The notes under the pieces are model-generated. The model worked only from the letters and a program-made list of their open reading frames with translations. It had not been told where the DNA came from and ran no database searches. From contig NZ_RAPY01000006.1 of assembly GCF_003610355.1 (NCBI RefSeq), forward strand, positions 186,001 through 250,000: a stretch of DNA of 64,000 nt. The letters are read 5' to 3'. Within the stretch, counting starts at the first letter, position 1. Each line of letters begins with the position of its first letter. A program made the position numbers and the translations under genes. Below are positions 1 to 9,593 of this stretch, in pieces. The stretch comes from Sphingobacterium detergens. Its GTDB lineage: Bacteria > Bacteroidota > Bacteroidia > Sphingobacteriales > Sphingobacteriaceae.

Positions 1-368
1 ATCAAGATAATATCGCTCACGGAGAGCATGCTCACGAAGGTGGGATGGATAAGAAGGCCATCTGGAGAGTATTTGGCGTACTTTTGGCGCTTACTTGTCT
101 AGAGTTCTTAATTGCATTAGGTTTTGTTCACCACTGGCAAATTTTAGCCAAAGGTGCGTTGGTAAATACTATTTATATCGTTTTAACTTTGGTTAAAGCA
201 TATTATATCGTTGCATTCTTTATGCACTTGAAATTCGAAAAATCGAGTTTCATCGTTACCGTAGCAATAGTCTTTATTTTTATTATTTATTTTATCGTCC
301 TGATGTTAGTTGAGGGAGGTTTCTTGGCGGGTGCTTTTCAGGAGCATCAATTGTTTCCAAATAAATAG
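1..368 (+). CDS. Cytochrome c oxidase subunit IV-like membrane protein (5' end outside window)
   Basis: The frame is open from the left edge, so the gene begins upstream. The ATG at 45 is internal, and the visible residues before it are His-rich (QDNIAHGEHAHEGG), as is usual for the N-terminus of Bacteroidota COX IV-like (CtaF/CoxD) subunits. Three membrane helices follow, roughly residues 8-28, 38-61 and 69-93 counted from the ATG at 45. Family knowledge: a small accessory subunit of the aa3-type heme-copper oxidase in the inner membrane. It lies directly before SCO-like and DUF420 genes on the same strand, which fits the 3' end of an oxidase operon. The assignment rests on topology, size and context rather than on catalytic residues. 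Confidence 0.8.
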   Translation, partial: QDNIAHGEHAHEGGMDKKAIWRVFGVLLALTCLEFLIALGFVHHWQILAKGALVNTIYIVLTLVKAYYIVAFFMHLKFEKSSFIVTVAIVFIFIIYFIVLMLVEGGFLAGAFQEHQLFPNK

Positions 369-380
369 ATAAAGTGAATA

Positions 381-1109
381 ATGGATAATAATACTGGACA
401 AAAGAAAGGTATTAAAACTATATTGATCCTGGCAGTAATTCTTTTATTGCCAGGATTTTTATATTTTATACTAAATAAAAGTGGTTCCAATAATTACGTT
501 TCCCTCCCTATTTTTGGTAAGAAGGAAGTTCCTGGAACAACACACCGTAAATGGGGACGGGATATCCCTGATACGATTTATCATACTGTGCCTTCGGTCA
601 ATTTTGTTAATTACGATCGTAAGCCTGTACAGTTATTGGATAATGATACGACACTTTCAGTCGTTCACCTGATGTATTCGCGGGATGCATCGCTGTCGAG
701 AACGATGATTAAAAGATTGGATCAGATTGCCAACCGTTTTATTCATAACAAAAAGGTAAAGCTGTATTCCATAACAGTCGATACCACATACGATACACCA
801 GAAGTACTTGCGAAATATGCTAAAGTTTACAAACCCTGGACTAAATCTTGGTTTTTTGTGACAGATCCTGCTGTTGATATCTTTAAATTTGCCAAAGAGA
901 GTTTATTGCAGGATGCAATCGTAAGTAACGACAAAGCAAAACCTTTTATCATCGGATCCAACTATCTTTTGCTTGACACAAAGGGACGGATTAGAGGTAT
1001 CTATGATATCAATGTCAAGACGGATATTGATCGATTGGAAGATGAAATTAAATTATTGTTGGTGGAGGAGATCCGAAATCATCCCGCTACGATAGAACAA
1101 AAGAGATAG
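381..1109 (+). CDS. SCO1/SenC-family-like protein lacking the copper ligands
   Basis: 242 residues with one N-terminal membrane helix (about 12-31) and a thioredoxin-like periplasmic domain. The C-terminal part LLLDTKGRIRGIYD matches the SCO family block (F-x-LVD-x-x-GRIRG-x-YDG). Genuine SCO proteins bind copper with CxxxC plus a later His and help build the CuA site of cytochrome oxidase. Here the segment that should hold CxxxC reads MYSRDASLSRT and the expected His before the GRIRG block is absent (IIGSNY). It starts 12 bases after the COX IV-like gene and is followed 8 bases later by DUF420, so it belongs to the oxidase operon. Family placement is good; loss of copper binding is inferred from the missing ligands. 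Confidence 0.8.
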   Translation: MDNNTGQKKGIKTILILAVILLLPGFLYFILNKSGSNNYVSLPIFGKKEVPGTTHRKWGRDIPDTIYHTVPSVNFVNYDRKPVQLLDNDTTLSVVHLMYSRDASLSRTMIKRLDQIANRFIHNKKVKLYSITVDTTYDTPEVLAKYAKVYKPWTKSWFFVTDPAVDIFKFAKESLLQDAIVSNDKAKPFIIGSNYLLLDTKGRIRGIYDINVKTDIDRLEDEIKLLLVEEIRNHPATIEQKR

Positions 1110-1117
1110 TTAGAAAC

Positions 1118-1663
1118 ATGGAAGAGAGTCTTATCAAAGAAAAAAAATACAGTAAGTGGATTTGGGTGCTTTCTGTTGTTATACCAGTTGTCGTGGCTGT
1201 ATTATTTACTGTCAATCTACAAAAATTAGGTTATGATGTGAAGCCATTGACTTTTTTACCGCCTATTTATGCGACGATCAATGGTGTTACTGCAATTTTG
1301 TTGTTTTGGGCAGTAGCTGCAATAAAGAAAGGTAACAAAGCGCTGCATGAACGTTTGATCAAATGTTGTATTGCCTGTTCCTTGGCTTTTTTGGCGATGT
1401 ACGTGGCTTATCACATGACGTCTATTGAAACAAAATATGGGGGTGAGGGAATTTTGAGACCAATCTATTTCTTTATACTGATCACACATATTCTCTTATC
1501 TATTATAATCATACCGTTTGTTCTTTTTACTTTTGTAAGAGGTATTTCGGGATCTTATGCGCGACATAAAAAGTTGGCACGGATCACTTACCCCATGTGG
1601 CTCTATGTTGCCGTGACAGGTGTCATTGTTTATTTGATGATTTCACCCTATTATATAGGTTAA
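1118..1663 (+). CDS. DUF420 membrane protein (oxidase-associated)
   Basis: 181 residues, five predicted membrane helices. Conserved His residues lie in or next to helices (YHMTSIET, THILLSIIIIPF, ARHKKLAR), as in the DUF420 family (YozB/CtaM-like), which is encoded next to heme-copper oxidases and in firmicutes is needed for assembly of active oxidase. The gene begins 8 bases after the SCO-like gene. The role in oxidase assembly is inferred from family and context. Confidence 0.82.
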   Translation: MEESLIKEKKYSKWIWVLSVVIPVVVAVLFTVNLQKLGYDVKPLTFLPPIYATINGVTAILLFWAVAAIKKGNKALHERLIKCCIACSLAFLAMYVAYHMTSIETKYGGEGILRPIYFFILITHILLSIIIIPFVLFTFVRGISGSYARHKKLARITYPMWLYVAVTGVIVYLMISPYYIG

Positions 1664-1688
1664 TTTAACAAAGGAAAGGAGTGTACTT

Positions 1689-2144
1689 ATGAAACGTATT
1701 TGGATTTATCAGGCTGACCGTATACTTTCGGTTGAAGAAGGCGAGCAAATTTCGGTGGAACTGGCCGCTTTTGCTGAACAGTGGAAGGTTCATGGAAAAC
1801 CTTTGTCTGCTTCAGCTGAGCTTCGTGATCATCTTTTTATTATCCTAAAGGTTGACGAGGATGTTGCTGCCGCTTCAGGTTGTTCTGTAGATAGTTCTGT
1901 TCGTTTTTTGAAAGGTATAGAAGAAAAGTACGGGGTTCAACTCTTCGATCGTATGCAATTTGCATATAAATCGACTAACGGTGTCGCAGTAGTCAACCGT
2001 TCGGGTTTTGAAAGGTTATTGGCTGCAGGTGAGATAGATGATAACACGCTTGTGTTTGATAATACCATTACTTACGAGCACCAATTGGATAATGCTTGGG
2101 TGGTTCCTTTTAAGGAGAGCTGGCACAAAAGATTATTTGCATAG
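1689..2144 (+). CDS. Conserved Bacteroidota protein of unknown function
   Basis: 151 residues, soluble, no signal peptide or membrane helix. The block GCSVDSSVRFLKGIE followed by FDRMQFAY is familiar from a family confined to Bacteroidota. Homologues are sometimes labelled ABC transporter ATPase, but no Walker A, Walker B or signature motif is present, so that name should not be used. The gene closes the oxidase-linked cluster (25 bases after DUF420) and is followed by a strong terminator. Function unknown. Confidence 0.8.
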   Translation: MKRIWIYQADRILSVEEGEQISVELAAFAEQWKVHGKPLSASAELRDHLFIILKVDEDVAAASGCSVDSSVRFLKGIEEKYGVQLFDRMQFAYKSTNGVAVVNRSGFERLLAAGEIDDNTLVFDNTITYEHQLDNAWVVPFKESWHKRLFA

Positions 2145-2152
2145 CAGAAAAT

Positions 2153-2203
2153 AACAACATAAAAAAAACGCCATTTCATCAATGGCGTTTTTTTTATGTT
2201 GTT
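2153..2203. terminator. Bidirectional terminator, perfect 23-bp stem
   Basis: Bases 2153-2175 are the exact reverse complement of 2181-2203, around a 5-base loop. The core ACGCCATT/AATGGCGT is flanked by A8 on the left and T8 on the right, so either strand ends in a U tract. It lies between the convergent genes ending at 2144 (+) and 2315 (-). Confidence 0.9.
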
Positions 2204-2314
2204 AGGAGATAGCGATGAATCATAAGATAAATGAAGTGATCTGCATTTTATCTTCTGCTGCGCCAAATCACTGAAATCTCCATATTTAACGCTAGGATCC
2301 AATAGGGGTTGTTA

Positions 2315-3079
2315 CTATTCCGGAATGGTATAATGATGCATATATTTTGCGATTGCATTTGCTCTTCTGTTGACATAAGAAGAAGGATTACGGGCATCCC
2401 ATTCGCGGGGATTTGGCAAGATCGCAATAATCAGTGCGGCCTGTTTTTTGGAAAGATTACTTCCTGTTTTGCTAAAGTAATATGCTGCAGCTGCATCTGC
2501 TCCATAAACTCCTTGTCCCATTTCAATGACATTAAGATAGACTTCAAGAATACGTTTTTTACTCCAAAATGTTTCAATTAAAACAGTAAAATAAGTCTCG
2601 AAACCTTTTCTTAACCAGGAGCGTCCTGGCCATAGAAAGACGTTCTTGGCGACCTGTTGACTGATTGTACTTCCGCCACGCAGTTTTTTGCCTTGTGCAT
2701 TTTTCTTGATGGCATTTTGGATACCTTTGAGGTCAAAACCCCAGTGGGTCATAAAATGAGCATCTTCTCCTGCAATGGCCGCTAGTTTTAAATTGTCCGA
2801 AAGTTCGTCGTAACTCAACCAATTTTTTTCCAATTTAAACCCTTTTCCCTGTTCCTTAAGTTCAAAACCACGTTGAATCATTAACCAAGTAATGGGGGGA
2901 TTAATGAACCTTAAGCTAATTACCCAAAAAAGACTAATACCGATAAAATAAAGAACAACTCTGCTTATGATGCGGAGAATGGGCGATTTGATAGATTTCA
3001 ACGGATTGAAGGAAACTTTCTTAAAGGTATTTTTTTGTTTGCTGGCTGTATTTTGCTTACCAGATCTTTTGATGGCCAT
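2315..3079 (-). CDS. mtgA: Monofunctional peptidoglycan transglycosylase
   Basis: Glycosyltransferase family 51 enzyme that polymerises lipid II into glycan strands at the periplasmic face of the inner membrane. One N-terminal membrane helix is followed by the GT51 blocks: AIAGEDAHFMTHWGFD (catalytic Glu), RGGSTISQQVAKN, and LEVYLNVIEMGQGVYG. There is no transpeptidase domain, so it is the MtgA type. I place the start at the ATG at 3079 (MAIKRSGKQ); an in-frame ATG at 3112 adds 11 untypical residues. Convergent with the upstream oxidase cluster and 53 bases downstream of the secreted thioredoxin gene. Confidence 0.92.
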   Translation of the reverse strand: MAIKRSGKQNTASKQKNTFKKVSFNPLKSIKSPILRIISRVVLYFIGISLFWVISLRFINPPITWLMIQRGFELKEQGKGFKLEKNWLSYDELSDNLKLAAIAGEDAHFMTHWGFDLKGIQNAIKKNAQGKKLRGGSTISQQVAKNVFLWPGRSWLRKGFETYFTVLIETFWSKKRILEVYLNVIEMGQGVYGADAAAAYYFSKTGSNLSKKQAALIIAILPNPREWDARNPSSYVNRRANAIAKYMHHYTIPE

Positions 3080-3131
3080 ATCATTACAAAATTTGTGCAA
3101 ACATAACATCAAAAAGTTATACTTCCATGCA

Positions 3132-4658
3132 TTACCTCATCATTTCTTTTAATTTTTCCAAAGTCACACCATTCATCCAAGATATAGCTTTTGTATCTAT
3201 TTCGCCATTTGGTTTTATAACAACATATGTTGGAAATCCGGAACGATTAAATAAAGTGAATAGTTCACTAATCACAGTATTTCCGACAAACAGATGTGTA
3301 CCCGGCTGTTCTAGTTCTGCTACTTTGTTGACCCATTTTTGTTGATCAGAGGATGCGTCGGTACATAGATAAATAAATTCTACAGGAAGTTTTGCTTCTT
3401 TTGCTTGGTTATGTAGCTTTTTGCCATAGGGCATCTGGTCAAGACAGGGCCCACACCATGTCGCCCATATATCTAATAAAACTAGTTTATTTGGATATTT
3501 TGCTTTTATGGTTTGAATCAGTTCGGCACCACTTTTCGTGTTGTTCACTAATAATGTAGCATCAAAGGGGAGCTCCTTTATTAAGGTGCCAAAAGAGGTC
3601 TGCTTCGATTCAGTAGGAGCGGAGTCTATTATATCTTTCATTTTTGCCTGTTTGGCTGTTAAATTTTTTATTTCAATACGAAGGTTTTCTTTGGCCCATG
3701 TGCTCTTTAATTTTGGTAGGATGATACTATAGATAGCATTTTGTGATTGAATATCTCCATCCTTGAATCTTAGGTTGACGATATCCGCATAGTTTTCTGG
3801 GAAAATTTTGGAAATATATTCGGATACTTTTACAAAATCTCCACGACTTTTGTTGTCTGGATAGAGCAAAACTCTGGAATAGGTATTTAACATGTGAAGA
3901 TAGTTGCCGGTTTCATTTGACACAGAATATATCGGAACTAGTATTTCCTCAATAGTTTCTTTTTTAATTCTATTGCTTAAATAGTAACTCAACAGCTTAT
4001 ACGTATACTCTGCATCGGTCGCTGCATCAATTAACGGCTTAAAGGTTGTATTATACGCTTTATAAAAGGCGGTATTTGTATTTCTTTGAATCGTAAATAA
4101 TGAGTCTAATTTTTGCTGAAAGCGCGGGTCCTTTGCTTCAAGCTTTTGTAGGGGTTTATAAAAATCGGGATTATGTTTTTTATCAAATAAGGTATATTCA
4201 TTCATCTGTCGATTTACTTCAGCATCTTTTCCAGCGAAGGAAATGCCATCACCGATCATGTAAACGTTTTTCTTCTTCAGCTTTTCTAAATCAAAGATAA
4301 GTTCTAAACCGTCTTGAAGGTAAAGACAGGTATAGACGTAGTCACCCAAGCTAAACCAGACCTGCTGATAGGGAAGGTTATGCGTTTGTCTAAATTCGAA
4401 AGTGCCATCAGCGCTCAATGGTATCGTTGCTTTACTTTGATGAGGTCCTATCAAATTGACGATACTGTACTGGATTTGGATTTTGGATAGATCTTCCTGA
4501 CTTGCATTTAAGATTTTACCGGTCACTTTCGCCGGTTGCTTCTTATTCAATTGGTCATAGGATTTATCCGTTAGAGAAAGTGGCTCGAAATTCTTTTGTG
4601 CATAAAGCATACATGGCAGCCATAGTGGAAGCAATAAAGCAATAATATAGACTTTCAT
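3132..4658 (-). CDS. Secreted TlpA-like thiol-disulfide protein
   Basis: 508 residues. A Sec signal peptide (MKVYIIALLLPLWLPCMLYAQ) is followed by a long alpha/beta N-terminal part of the kind Bacteroidota attach to periplasmic thioredoxins. A C-terminal thioredoxin domain carries WCGPC at about residues 401-405 (preceded by LLDIWAT) and the cis-Pro region SGFPTYVVI. Family knowledge: membrane-associated or periplasmic disulfide reductases/oxidoreductases. Specific substrate unknown. It lies upstream of mtgA on the same strand and diverges from mutS. Confidence 0.85.
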   Translation of the reverse strand: MKVYIIALLLPLWLPCMLYAQKNFEPLSLTDKSYDQLNKKQPAKVTGKILNASQEDLSKIQIQYSIVNLIGPHQSKATIPLSADGTFEFRQTHNLPYQQVWFSLGDYVYTCLYLQDGLELIFDLEKLKKKNVYMIGDGISFAGKDAEVNRQMNEYTLFDKKHNPDFYKPLQKLEAKDPRFQQKLDSLFTIQRNTNTAFYKAYNTTFKPLIDAATDAEYTYKLLSYYLSNRIKKETIEEILVPIYSVSNETGNYLHMLNTYSRVLLYPDNKSRGDFVKVSEYISKIFPENYADIVNLRFKDGDIQSQNAIYSIILPKLKSTWAKENLRIEIKNLTAKQAKMKDIIDSAPTESKQTSFGTLIKELPFDATLLVNNTKSGAELIQTIKAKYPNKLVLLDIWATWCGPCLDQMPYGKKLHNQAKEAKLPVEFIYLCTDASSDQQKWVNKVAELEQPGTHLFVGNTVISELFTLFNRSGFPTYVVIKPNGEIDTKAISWMNGVTLEKLKEMMR

Positions 4659-4802
4659 AATAAGTGGTTTATATGTAAGTCAAATATATTAATTTAAAAA
4701 AATCGAGTCCTCTTAATTAATGTTAAAATTTGTTCGATATAGTAATTTGTCAAAGCGACGATATTATCCTATTTTTACGCTTCACAAATTTGATTTTAGA
4801 AG

Positions 4803-7409
4803 TTGGCAAAAGAAAAGAAAGTAACTCCGTTAATGCAGCAGTATAATGCGATCAAGATCAAGTATCCTGGGGCGTTATTGTTGTTCCGTGTTGGCGATTT
4901 TTACGAGACATTTGGTGAGGATGCAATCAAGGCGGCTCAGATTTTGGGTATCGTTTTGACCAAGCGAGGGAATGGTTCGGAATCAGAAACAGCTTTAGCG
5001 GGGTTTCCGCATCATTCTCTGGAGACTTATCTCCCTAAATTGGTGCGTGCAGGTCAACGGGTAGCAATCTGTGATCAGCTGGAGGATCCCAAAACGACCA
5101 AGACAATCGTTAAACGCGGTGTCACCGAATTGGTTACTCCGGGTGTCTCTTACAATGATAATATTGTTCAACAGAAATCGAATAATTATCTCGCTTCTAT
5201 TTTTACGGATAAGGATAAGATCGGAATTGCTTTTTTGGATATTTCGACGGGTGAATTTCTGGTTGCTCAGGGAAGTACATCTTATATTGATAAATTACTT
5301 CAGGGCTTCAAACCTACTGAAATTATTTTGCCGAAGAAACAGAGCAAGGATTTTATCGAGCAATTCGGGGCACATTATTACACTTATTTTTTGGATGAGT
5401 GGCCTTATACCGGAGATTATGCTGCCGAAGCATTGTTAAAGCACTTTGAAGTGGCTTCGCTGAAAGGCTTTGGTGTGGACCGGATGTCAGCTGGCATCGT
5501 TGCTGCTGGGGTTGCGCTACATTACCTTAATGAGACGGAGCATCGCAATCTACAACATATCTCTACGCTTTCGCGGATCGAAGAGGACCGGTTTATGTGG
5601 CTCGATCGATTTACGATCCGTAATCTGGAACTGATCGGTTCCATGAATGAAAATGCTGTTACGCTATCAGATGTCCTCGATCATACAGCCAGTCCAATGG
5701 GGGCTCGGCTACTCAAGCGCTGGATCGTCATGCCATTGAAAGATAAAAAGGGTATCCAGGAACGTTTGGATGTCGTGGATTTCTTTTTTAACAACCGTGA
5801 ACTGCGGGACGACCTGATCGGCCAGATCAAGCAAGTTGGTGACCTGGAACGGTTGATATCAAAAATTGGACTCCAAAAAGCCAATCCCAGAGAGATCGTC
5901 CAATTGAAACGCGCTTTGCACGCTATTGAAAAGCTCAAGGAATTGACTGACCGTAAGGACGCGCAGTCTTTGGCCCTGATATCTGATCAATTGGACGCCT
6001 GCGTGGCGATTCGTGAACGGATTGAGCAGCAATTGCAGGCAGAACCTCCTGTAGCAATCAATAAAGGTAGCGTAATCGCTGCGGGAGTTGATGCTGAACT
6101 GGATCGTCTTCGAAAGATTTCTTTTGGTGGTAAAGATTATTTGCTGGAAATCCAAAAGAGGGAAGCTGAATTGACGGGTATTCCATCTTTAAAAATAGCA
6201 TTTAACAATGTCTTTGGTTATTATCTTGAAGTAACCAATACGCATAAAGACAAGGTTCCAACAACATGGATACGTAAGCAGACTTTGGTGAATGCCGAAC
6301 GATATATCACAGAGGAACTCAAAGAATATGAGGAGCAGATTCTTGGTGCGGAGGAAAAGATCCAGGCATTGGAAAATAGATTGTATGCCGAACTATTGGT
6401 TGCCATTGCGGAATATATCAAACCGGTTCAGCTAAATGCACAACTTATTGCGAAGTTGGATGTTTTACTCAACTTTGCCATCGTCGCCGAGAAAAACTAC
6501 TACGTTAAACCGGTAATTAGCGATAGCAAGATTTTGGATATCAAGGGCGGACGTCATCCTGTTATCGAAAAAAATCTACCCATAGGGGAGGACTATATTA
6601 CTAACGATACTTATCTTGATCCGAAAGCGCAGCAGATTATTATTATTACTGGTCCCAATATGGCCGGTAAATCGGCCCTGCTCCGTCAGACTGGCTTGAT
6701 CGTGTTGATGGCGCAGATCGGTTGTTTTGTACCAGCCAAGGAAGCTAAAATAGGCTTGGTGGATAAGATATTCACCCGTGTTGGGGCCTCAGATAACCTT
6801 TCTTCCGGTGAATCTACATTTATGGTGGAGATGAACGAAACAGCCAGTATCATGAACAATCTTTCTGATCGGAGTTTGATCCTTTTGGACGAAATTGGAC
6901 GTGGAACAAGTACTTATGATGGAATTTCAATCGCTTGGGCGATAGCGGAATATTTGCATAATCATCCTGCCGCTAAAGCGAAGACCCTCTTTGCAACACA
7001 CTACCATGAATTGAATGAGCTGTCAACTTCGCTTGACCGTATCAAAAATTATAATGTAACCGTAAAGGAGGTCAATAATAAAGTGATCTTTTTGCGTAAA
7101 CTGGTACCAGGGGGATCCGAGCATAGTTTTGGTATCCATGTTGCCAAGCTGGCGGGGATGCCGCCAAAGTTGTTGAACCGTGCTAATCAGATTTTAAAAC
7201 GATTGGAACAGGAACGTACTGGCGGTGAGCAGATCAAAGATAGTATGCGTAAGATTCAGAAACAGGCTTATCAGTTGCAGATGTTCTCTATCGATGACCC
7301 TGTTTTAAATAAAATCCGGGATATGTTGAATAACTTGGATGTTAACTCGCTGACCCCTGTGGAAGCATTGATGAAACTGGATGAAATCCAGCGTTTGTTA
7401 AAAAATTAA
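4803..7409 (+). CDS. mutS: DNA mismatch repair ATPase MutS (TTG start)
   Basis: 868 residues, full length. Mismatch-recognition motif GDFYETF at about residues 32-38; Walker A GPNMAGKS at 617-624; Walker B/signature LLDEIGRGTSTYDG near 694-707; His-containing switch FATHYHEL after that. MutS dimers find mispairs and recruit MutL. The start is a TTG at 4803: no in-frame ATG lies just upstream, and the next one (4833) would remove MAKEKKVTPL, which is the usual N-terminus of close homologues. A possible promoter, TTTG then TATTTTTA (one mismatch to TAnnTTTG), lies upstream. No mutL is nearby. Confidence 0.96.
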   Translation: MAKEKKVTPLMQQYNAIKIKYPGALLLFRVGDFYETFGEDAIKAAQILGIVLTKRGNGSESETALAGFPHHSLETYLPKLVRAGQRVAICDQLEDPKTTKTIVKRGVTELVTPGVSYNDNIVQQKSNNYLASIFTDKDKIGIAFLDISTGEFLVAQGSTSYIDKLLQGFKPTEIILPKKQSKDFIEQFGAHYYTYFLDEWPYTGDYAAEALLKHFEVASLKGFGVDRMSAGIVAAGVALHYLNETEHRNLQHISTLSRIEEDRFMWLDRFTIRNLELIGSMNENAVTLSDVLDHTASPMGARLLKRWIVMPLKDKKGIQERLDVVDFFFNNRELRDDLIGQIKQVGDLERLISKIGLQKANPREIVQLKRALHAIEKLKELTDRKDAQSLALISDQLDACVAIRERIEQQLQAEPPVAINKGSVIAAGVDAELDRLRKISFGGKDYLLEIQKREAELTGIPSLKIAFNNVFGYYLEVTNTHKDKVPTTWIRKQTLVNAERYITEELKEYEEQILGAEEKIQALENRLYAELLVAIAEYIKPVQLNAQLIAKLDVLLNFAIVAEKNYYVKPVISDSKILDIKGGRHPVIEKNLPIGEDYITNDTYLDPKAQQIIIITGPNMAGKSALLRQTGLIVLMAQIGCFVPAKEAKIGLVDKIFTRVGASDNLSSGESTFMVEMNETASIMNNLSDRSLILLDEIGRGTSTYDGISIAWAIAEYLHNHPAAKAKTLFATHYHELNELSTSLDRIKNYNVTVKEVNNKVIFLRKLVPGGSEHSFGIHVAKLAGMPPKLLNRANQILKRLEQERTGGEQIKDSMRKIQKQAYQLQMFSIDDPVLNKIRDMLNNLDVNSLTPVEALMKLDEIQRLLKN

Positions 7410-7433
7410 GGAGTGATATAGCCGCTTGAGTAA

Positions 7434-7488
7434 ATACCATTCATTTAGCATGAACCATTGTTGTCGCTAAATGAATGGTATTTTTTTT
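7434..7488 (+). terminator. Rho-independent terminator after mutS
   Basis: A perfect 16-bp stem (7434-7449 with 7466-7481) is followed by T8. The rest of the gap up to 7630 shows no gene or recognisable signal. Confidence 0.88.
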
Positions 7489-7629
7489 CGAATTGTCTTT
7501 TTTTTATTGATTCGTATTTTTCATTAAGGTATCAATGAACTCGCTATGCCCGGTTTACTGATCAGAAAGAACTTTCAGTACATTTTCATTGCTATTGGTC
7601 TCGTGACAGTACGATCGTTTTATTTTAGA

Positions 7630-8787
7630 CTAAAATCTGAAAAAGACTTCTACACTTCCATAGTTTGATTGTATCGGTGTCAGGACCTTGCTGCTTGCGT
7701 CATAAGGTGCATAGTGATAACCAAGTTCAATACCGACATATTTCTTATTCTTCATCTGAAAAAGAGAAGCAAAACCTAATCCCAAGTGTACATTGTTAAT
7801 GGTTACCATGCGATCGTTGTAGCCTCCTTCATAATAGTAACCGTCTGGGTCATAATATCCGTCTGAATAAATACTTTCGGTAATACCAGTATCTGTAATA
7901 TCTATTCCTAATATCCCCTTGGGAATCAGAATACATTTTTCATTATCAAAAATTTTGTATCCAACAGCACCACCTATAAATCCCGTTGCGGAAGAATTGA
8001 CTGTAACATTGGACCCTTCATAATTATAGTCGATATTTCTATCATTTGAATTGATCCGTACTTTGAAACCGCCCTCGAAGATAAATTTACGTTCCAATGA
8101 ACTCATGAACATAAACCCGAAGGTGACATTGCTGCCAAAGATCTTATTCGAACCACTTAAGGGACTCATTACACCGACCAAAGGGACATAACCTAATTTG
8201 GATTTACTTCTGTTCCCATAGGTTTTAGGAGGGCTAACAGGTCTTTCAGCATTTTGGGAATAATCTTGATCTACTTGCCCATTTTCCGGAGTGTCCGTGT
8301 CAGCAAATAGGTGAAGAATATCTATTTCATCATTATTGAGCTTATAATTGTCTGATGATAAAAGTGCCTTGGCTCTGATCTTGATTAAATTATCCAAGGG
8401 ATGTCGCAAGGGGTAGAAATTGTATTTTTCTTTATTTTGTTCATACTGAGCCATAAAGTCATCCTGGTCGGCTGCATCTAAGCGTTGAACAAATGTCTTA
8501 TCCAATTGATTGTTGATATAACGTTCAATTTCAGCGGAACTATTCTTTTTTTCGATAATAAGCAGAAGAATCCGCAAACGTTGGCCAAATTCTGTTACAC
8601 CACAACTGGCTTGTAGTGTATTTAATAATGGTTCGATTTTGTCGAATTCGTTACTGTTCAGTGAATTTGTTAGGAAGGGGAGGATTTCTGCGGTGTGTTT
8701 TTCACATGTTTCTTGTGCCCATACCTTTTGTGTCGCAGGGAAACAGATTAATAGGAATACTGCAAAAATGAACTGACGGATCATCAT
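7630..8787 (-). CDS. Secreted protein with helical N-terminal half and probable outer-membrane beta-barrel
   Basis: 385 residues, not recognised as a named family. A signal peptide (cleavage after KVWAQ) is followed by about 150 residues rich in helix and charge. A linker rich in Pro and Ser leads to a C-terminal half made of alternating aromatic/polar strands (ERKFIFEGGFKVRIN, YVGIELGYHYAPYD) ending VEVFFRF. A terminal aromatic residue is typical of outer-membrane beta-barrels. Stands alone, diverging from trmN6 with only about 95 bases between starts. Function unknown; outer-membrane location is inferred. Confidence 0.7.
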   Translation of the reverse strand: MMIRQFIFAVFLLICFPATQKVWAQETCEKHTAEILPFLTNSLNSNEFDKIEPLLNTLQASCGVTEFGQRLRILLLIIEKKNSSAEIERYINNQLDKTFVQRLDAADQDDFMAQYEQNKEKYNFYPLRHPLDNLIKIRAKALLSSDNYKLNNDEIDILHLFADTDTPENGQVDQDYSQNAERPVSPPKTYGNRSKSKLGYVPLVGVMSPLSGSNKIFGSNVTFGFMFMSSLERKFIFEGGFKVRINSNDRNIDYNYEGSNVTVNSSATGFIGGAVGYKIFDNEKCILIPKGILGIDITDTGITESIYSDGYYDPDGYYYEGGYNDRMVTINNVHLGLGFASLFQMKNKKYVGIELGYHYAPYDASSKVLTPIQSNYGSVEVFFRF

Positions 8788-8882
8788 GGCTTATGGATTT
8801 ATCAGAGACTAAATTAACAAATTAATTGTATGATGCCGCCGTTATTTTGCAGCAAACATTCCAAAAGTTTTATCTTTGGCTC

Positions 8883-9590
8883 ATGGCGTCAATATTTCGA
8901 TTTAAACAATTTGAAGTTGATCAATCCAATTGTGCGATGAAGATCAATACGGATGGGGTATTGCTGGCATCATTGGTTGATACAAAGGGTGCAAAGCGTG
9001 TGTTGGATGTGGGTACCGGTACTGGCGTGATTGCCCTCATGTTGGCTCAGCGCTTGATAGATAGCCACATAGAGGCTGTAGAAATAGATGCGTTGGCCGC
9101 AGAGATGGCGAGCAGAAACTTCAGTAATTCGATTTTTGGGAGCCGTCTTGTATTGCATGCTAAGTCATTTCAACAATTGCGAACAGGCGAGCACTACGAT
9201 CTGATTGTATCGAATCCTCCTTTTTACACAGATTCGTTGCATAACCCAGATGCGCGGAAGAAATTGGCCCGGCACAGTGATCTAGACTTTTTCCGTGAAC
9301 TGCTGCACTTCGCGTCGTTGCATTTAACTTCCGGGGGTAAACTCGTTTTGATTCTCCCTACGCAACTTGCAGAAACCCTAACCGCACTGGCGATTGATCA
9401 TGGATTGCATTGTACTGCTGAAATTCAGATAAGATCATTCGATGGGGATCCTGTTATTCGGAAGATTGTGACCTTTGGGCGTCTGCAAATAACAGCGATT
9501 GATCAAGCTGAATTTGTGATTTATCAATCTAAGGGTGTTTACTCGGAATCATACAAGAATGCCTTGGCGCCTTATTTTTTAGCTTTCTAA
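8883..9590 (+). CDS. trmN6: tRNA1(Val) adenine-37 N6-methyltransferase-like
   Basis: 235 residues from the ATG at 8883 (MASIFRFKQFEV), which matches the family's N-terminus; an in-frame TTG at 8826 would add 19 residues and is unlikely. The SAM site is VLDVGTGTGVIALMLAQR and the N6-adenine methyltransferase catalytic motif is SNPPFY. The FKQF-x-V-x-x-x-x-CAMKINTDGVLL block is diagnostic for the YfiC/TrmN6 family, which methylates A37 of tRNA-Val1. Followed after 3 bases by a metallophosphoesterase, so the two are co-transcribed. Confidence 0.9.
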   Translation: MASIFRFKQFEVDQSNCAMKINTDGVLLASLVDTKGAKRVLDVGTGTGVIALMLAQRLIDSHIEAVEIDALAAEMASRNFSNSIFGSRLVLHAKSFQQLRTGEHYDLIVSNPPFYTDSLHNPDARKKLARHSDLDFFRELLHFASLHLTSGGKLVLILPTQLAETLTALAIDHGLHCTAEIQIRSFDGDPVIRKIVTFGRLQITAIDQAEFVIYQSKGVYSESYKNALAPYFLAF

Positions 9591-9593
9591 ACT

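Noticed and set aside
1689..2144. ABC transporter ATPase label
   Set aside because: No Walker A, Walker B or signature motif; the label seen for homologues is not supported.
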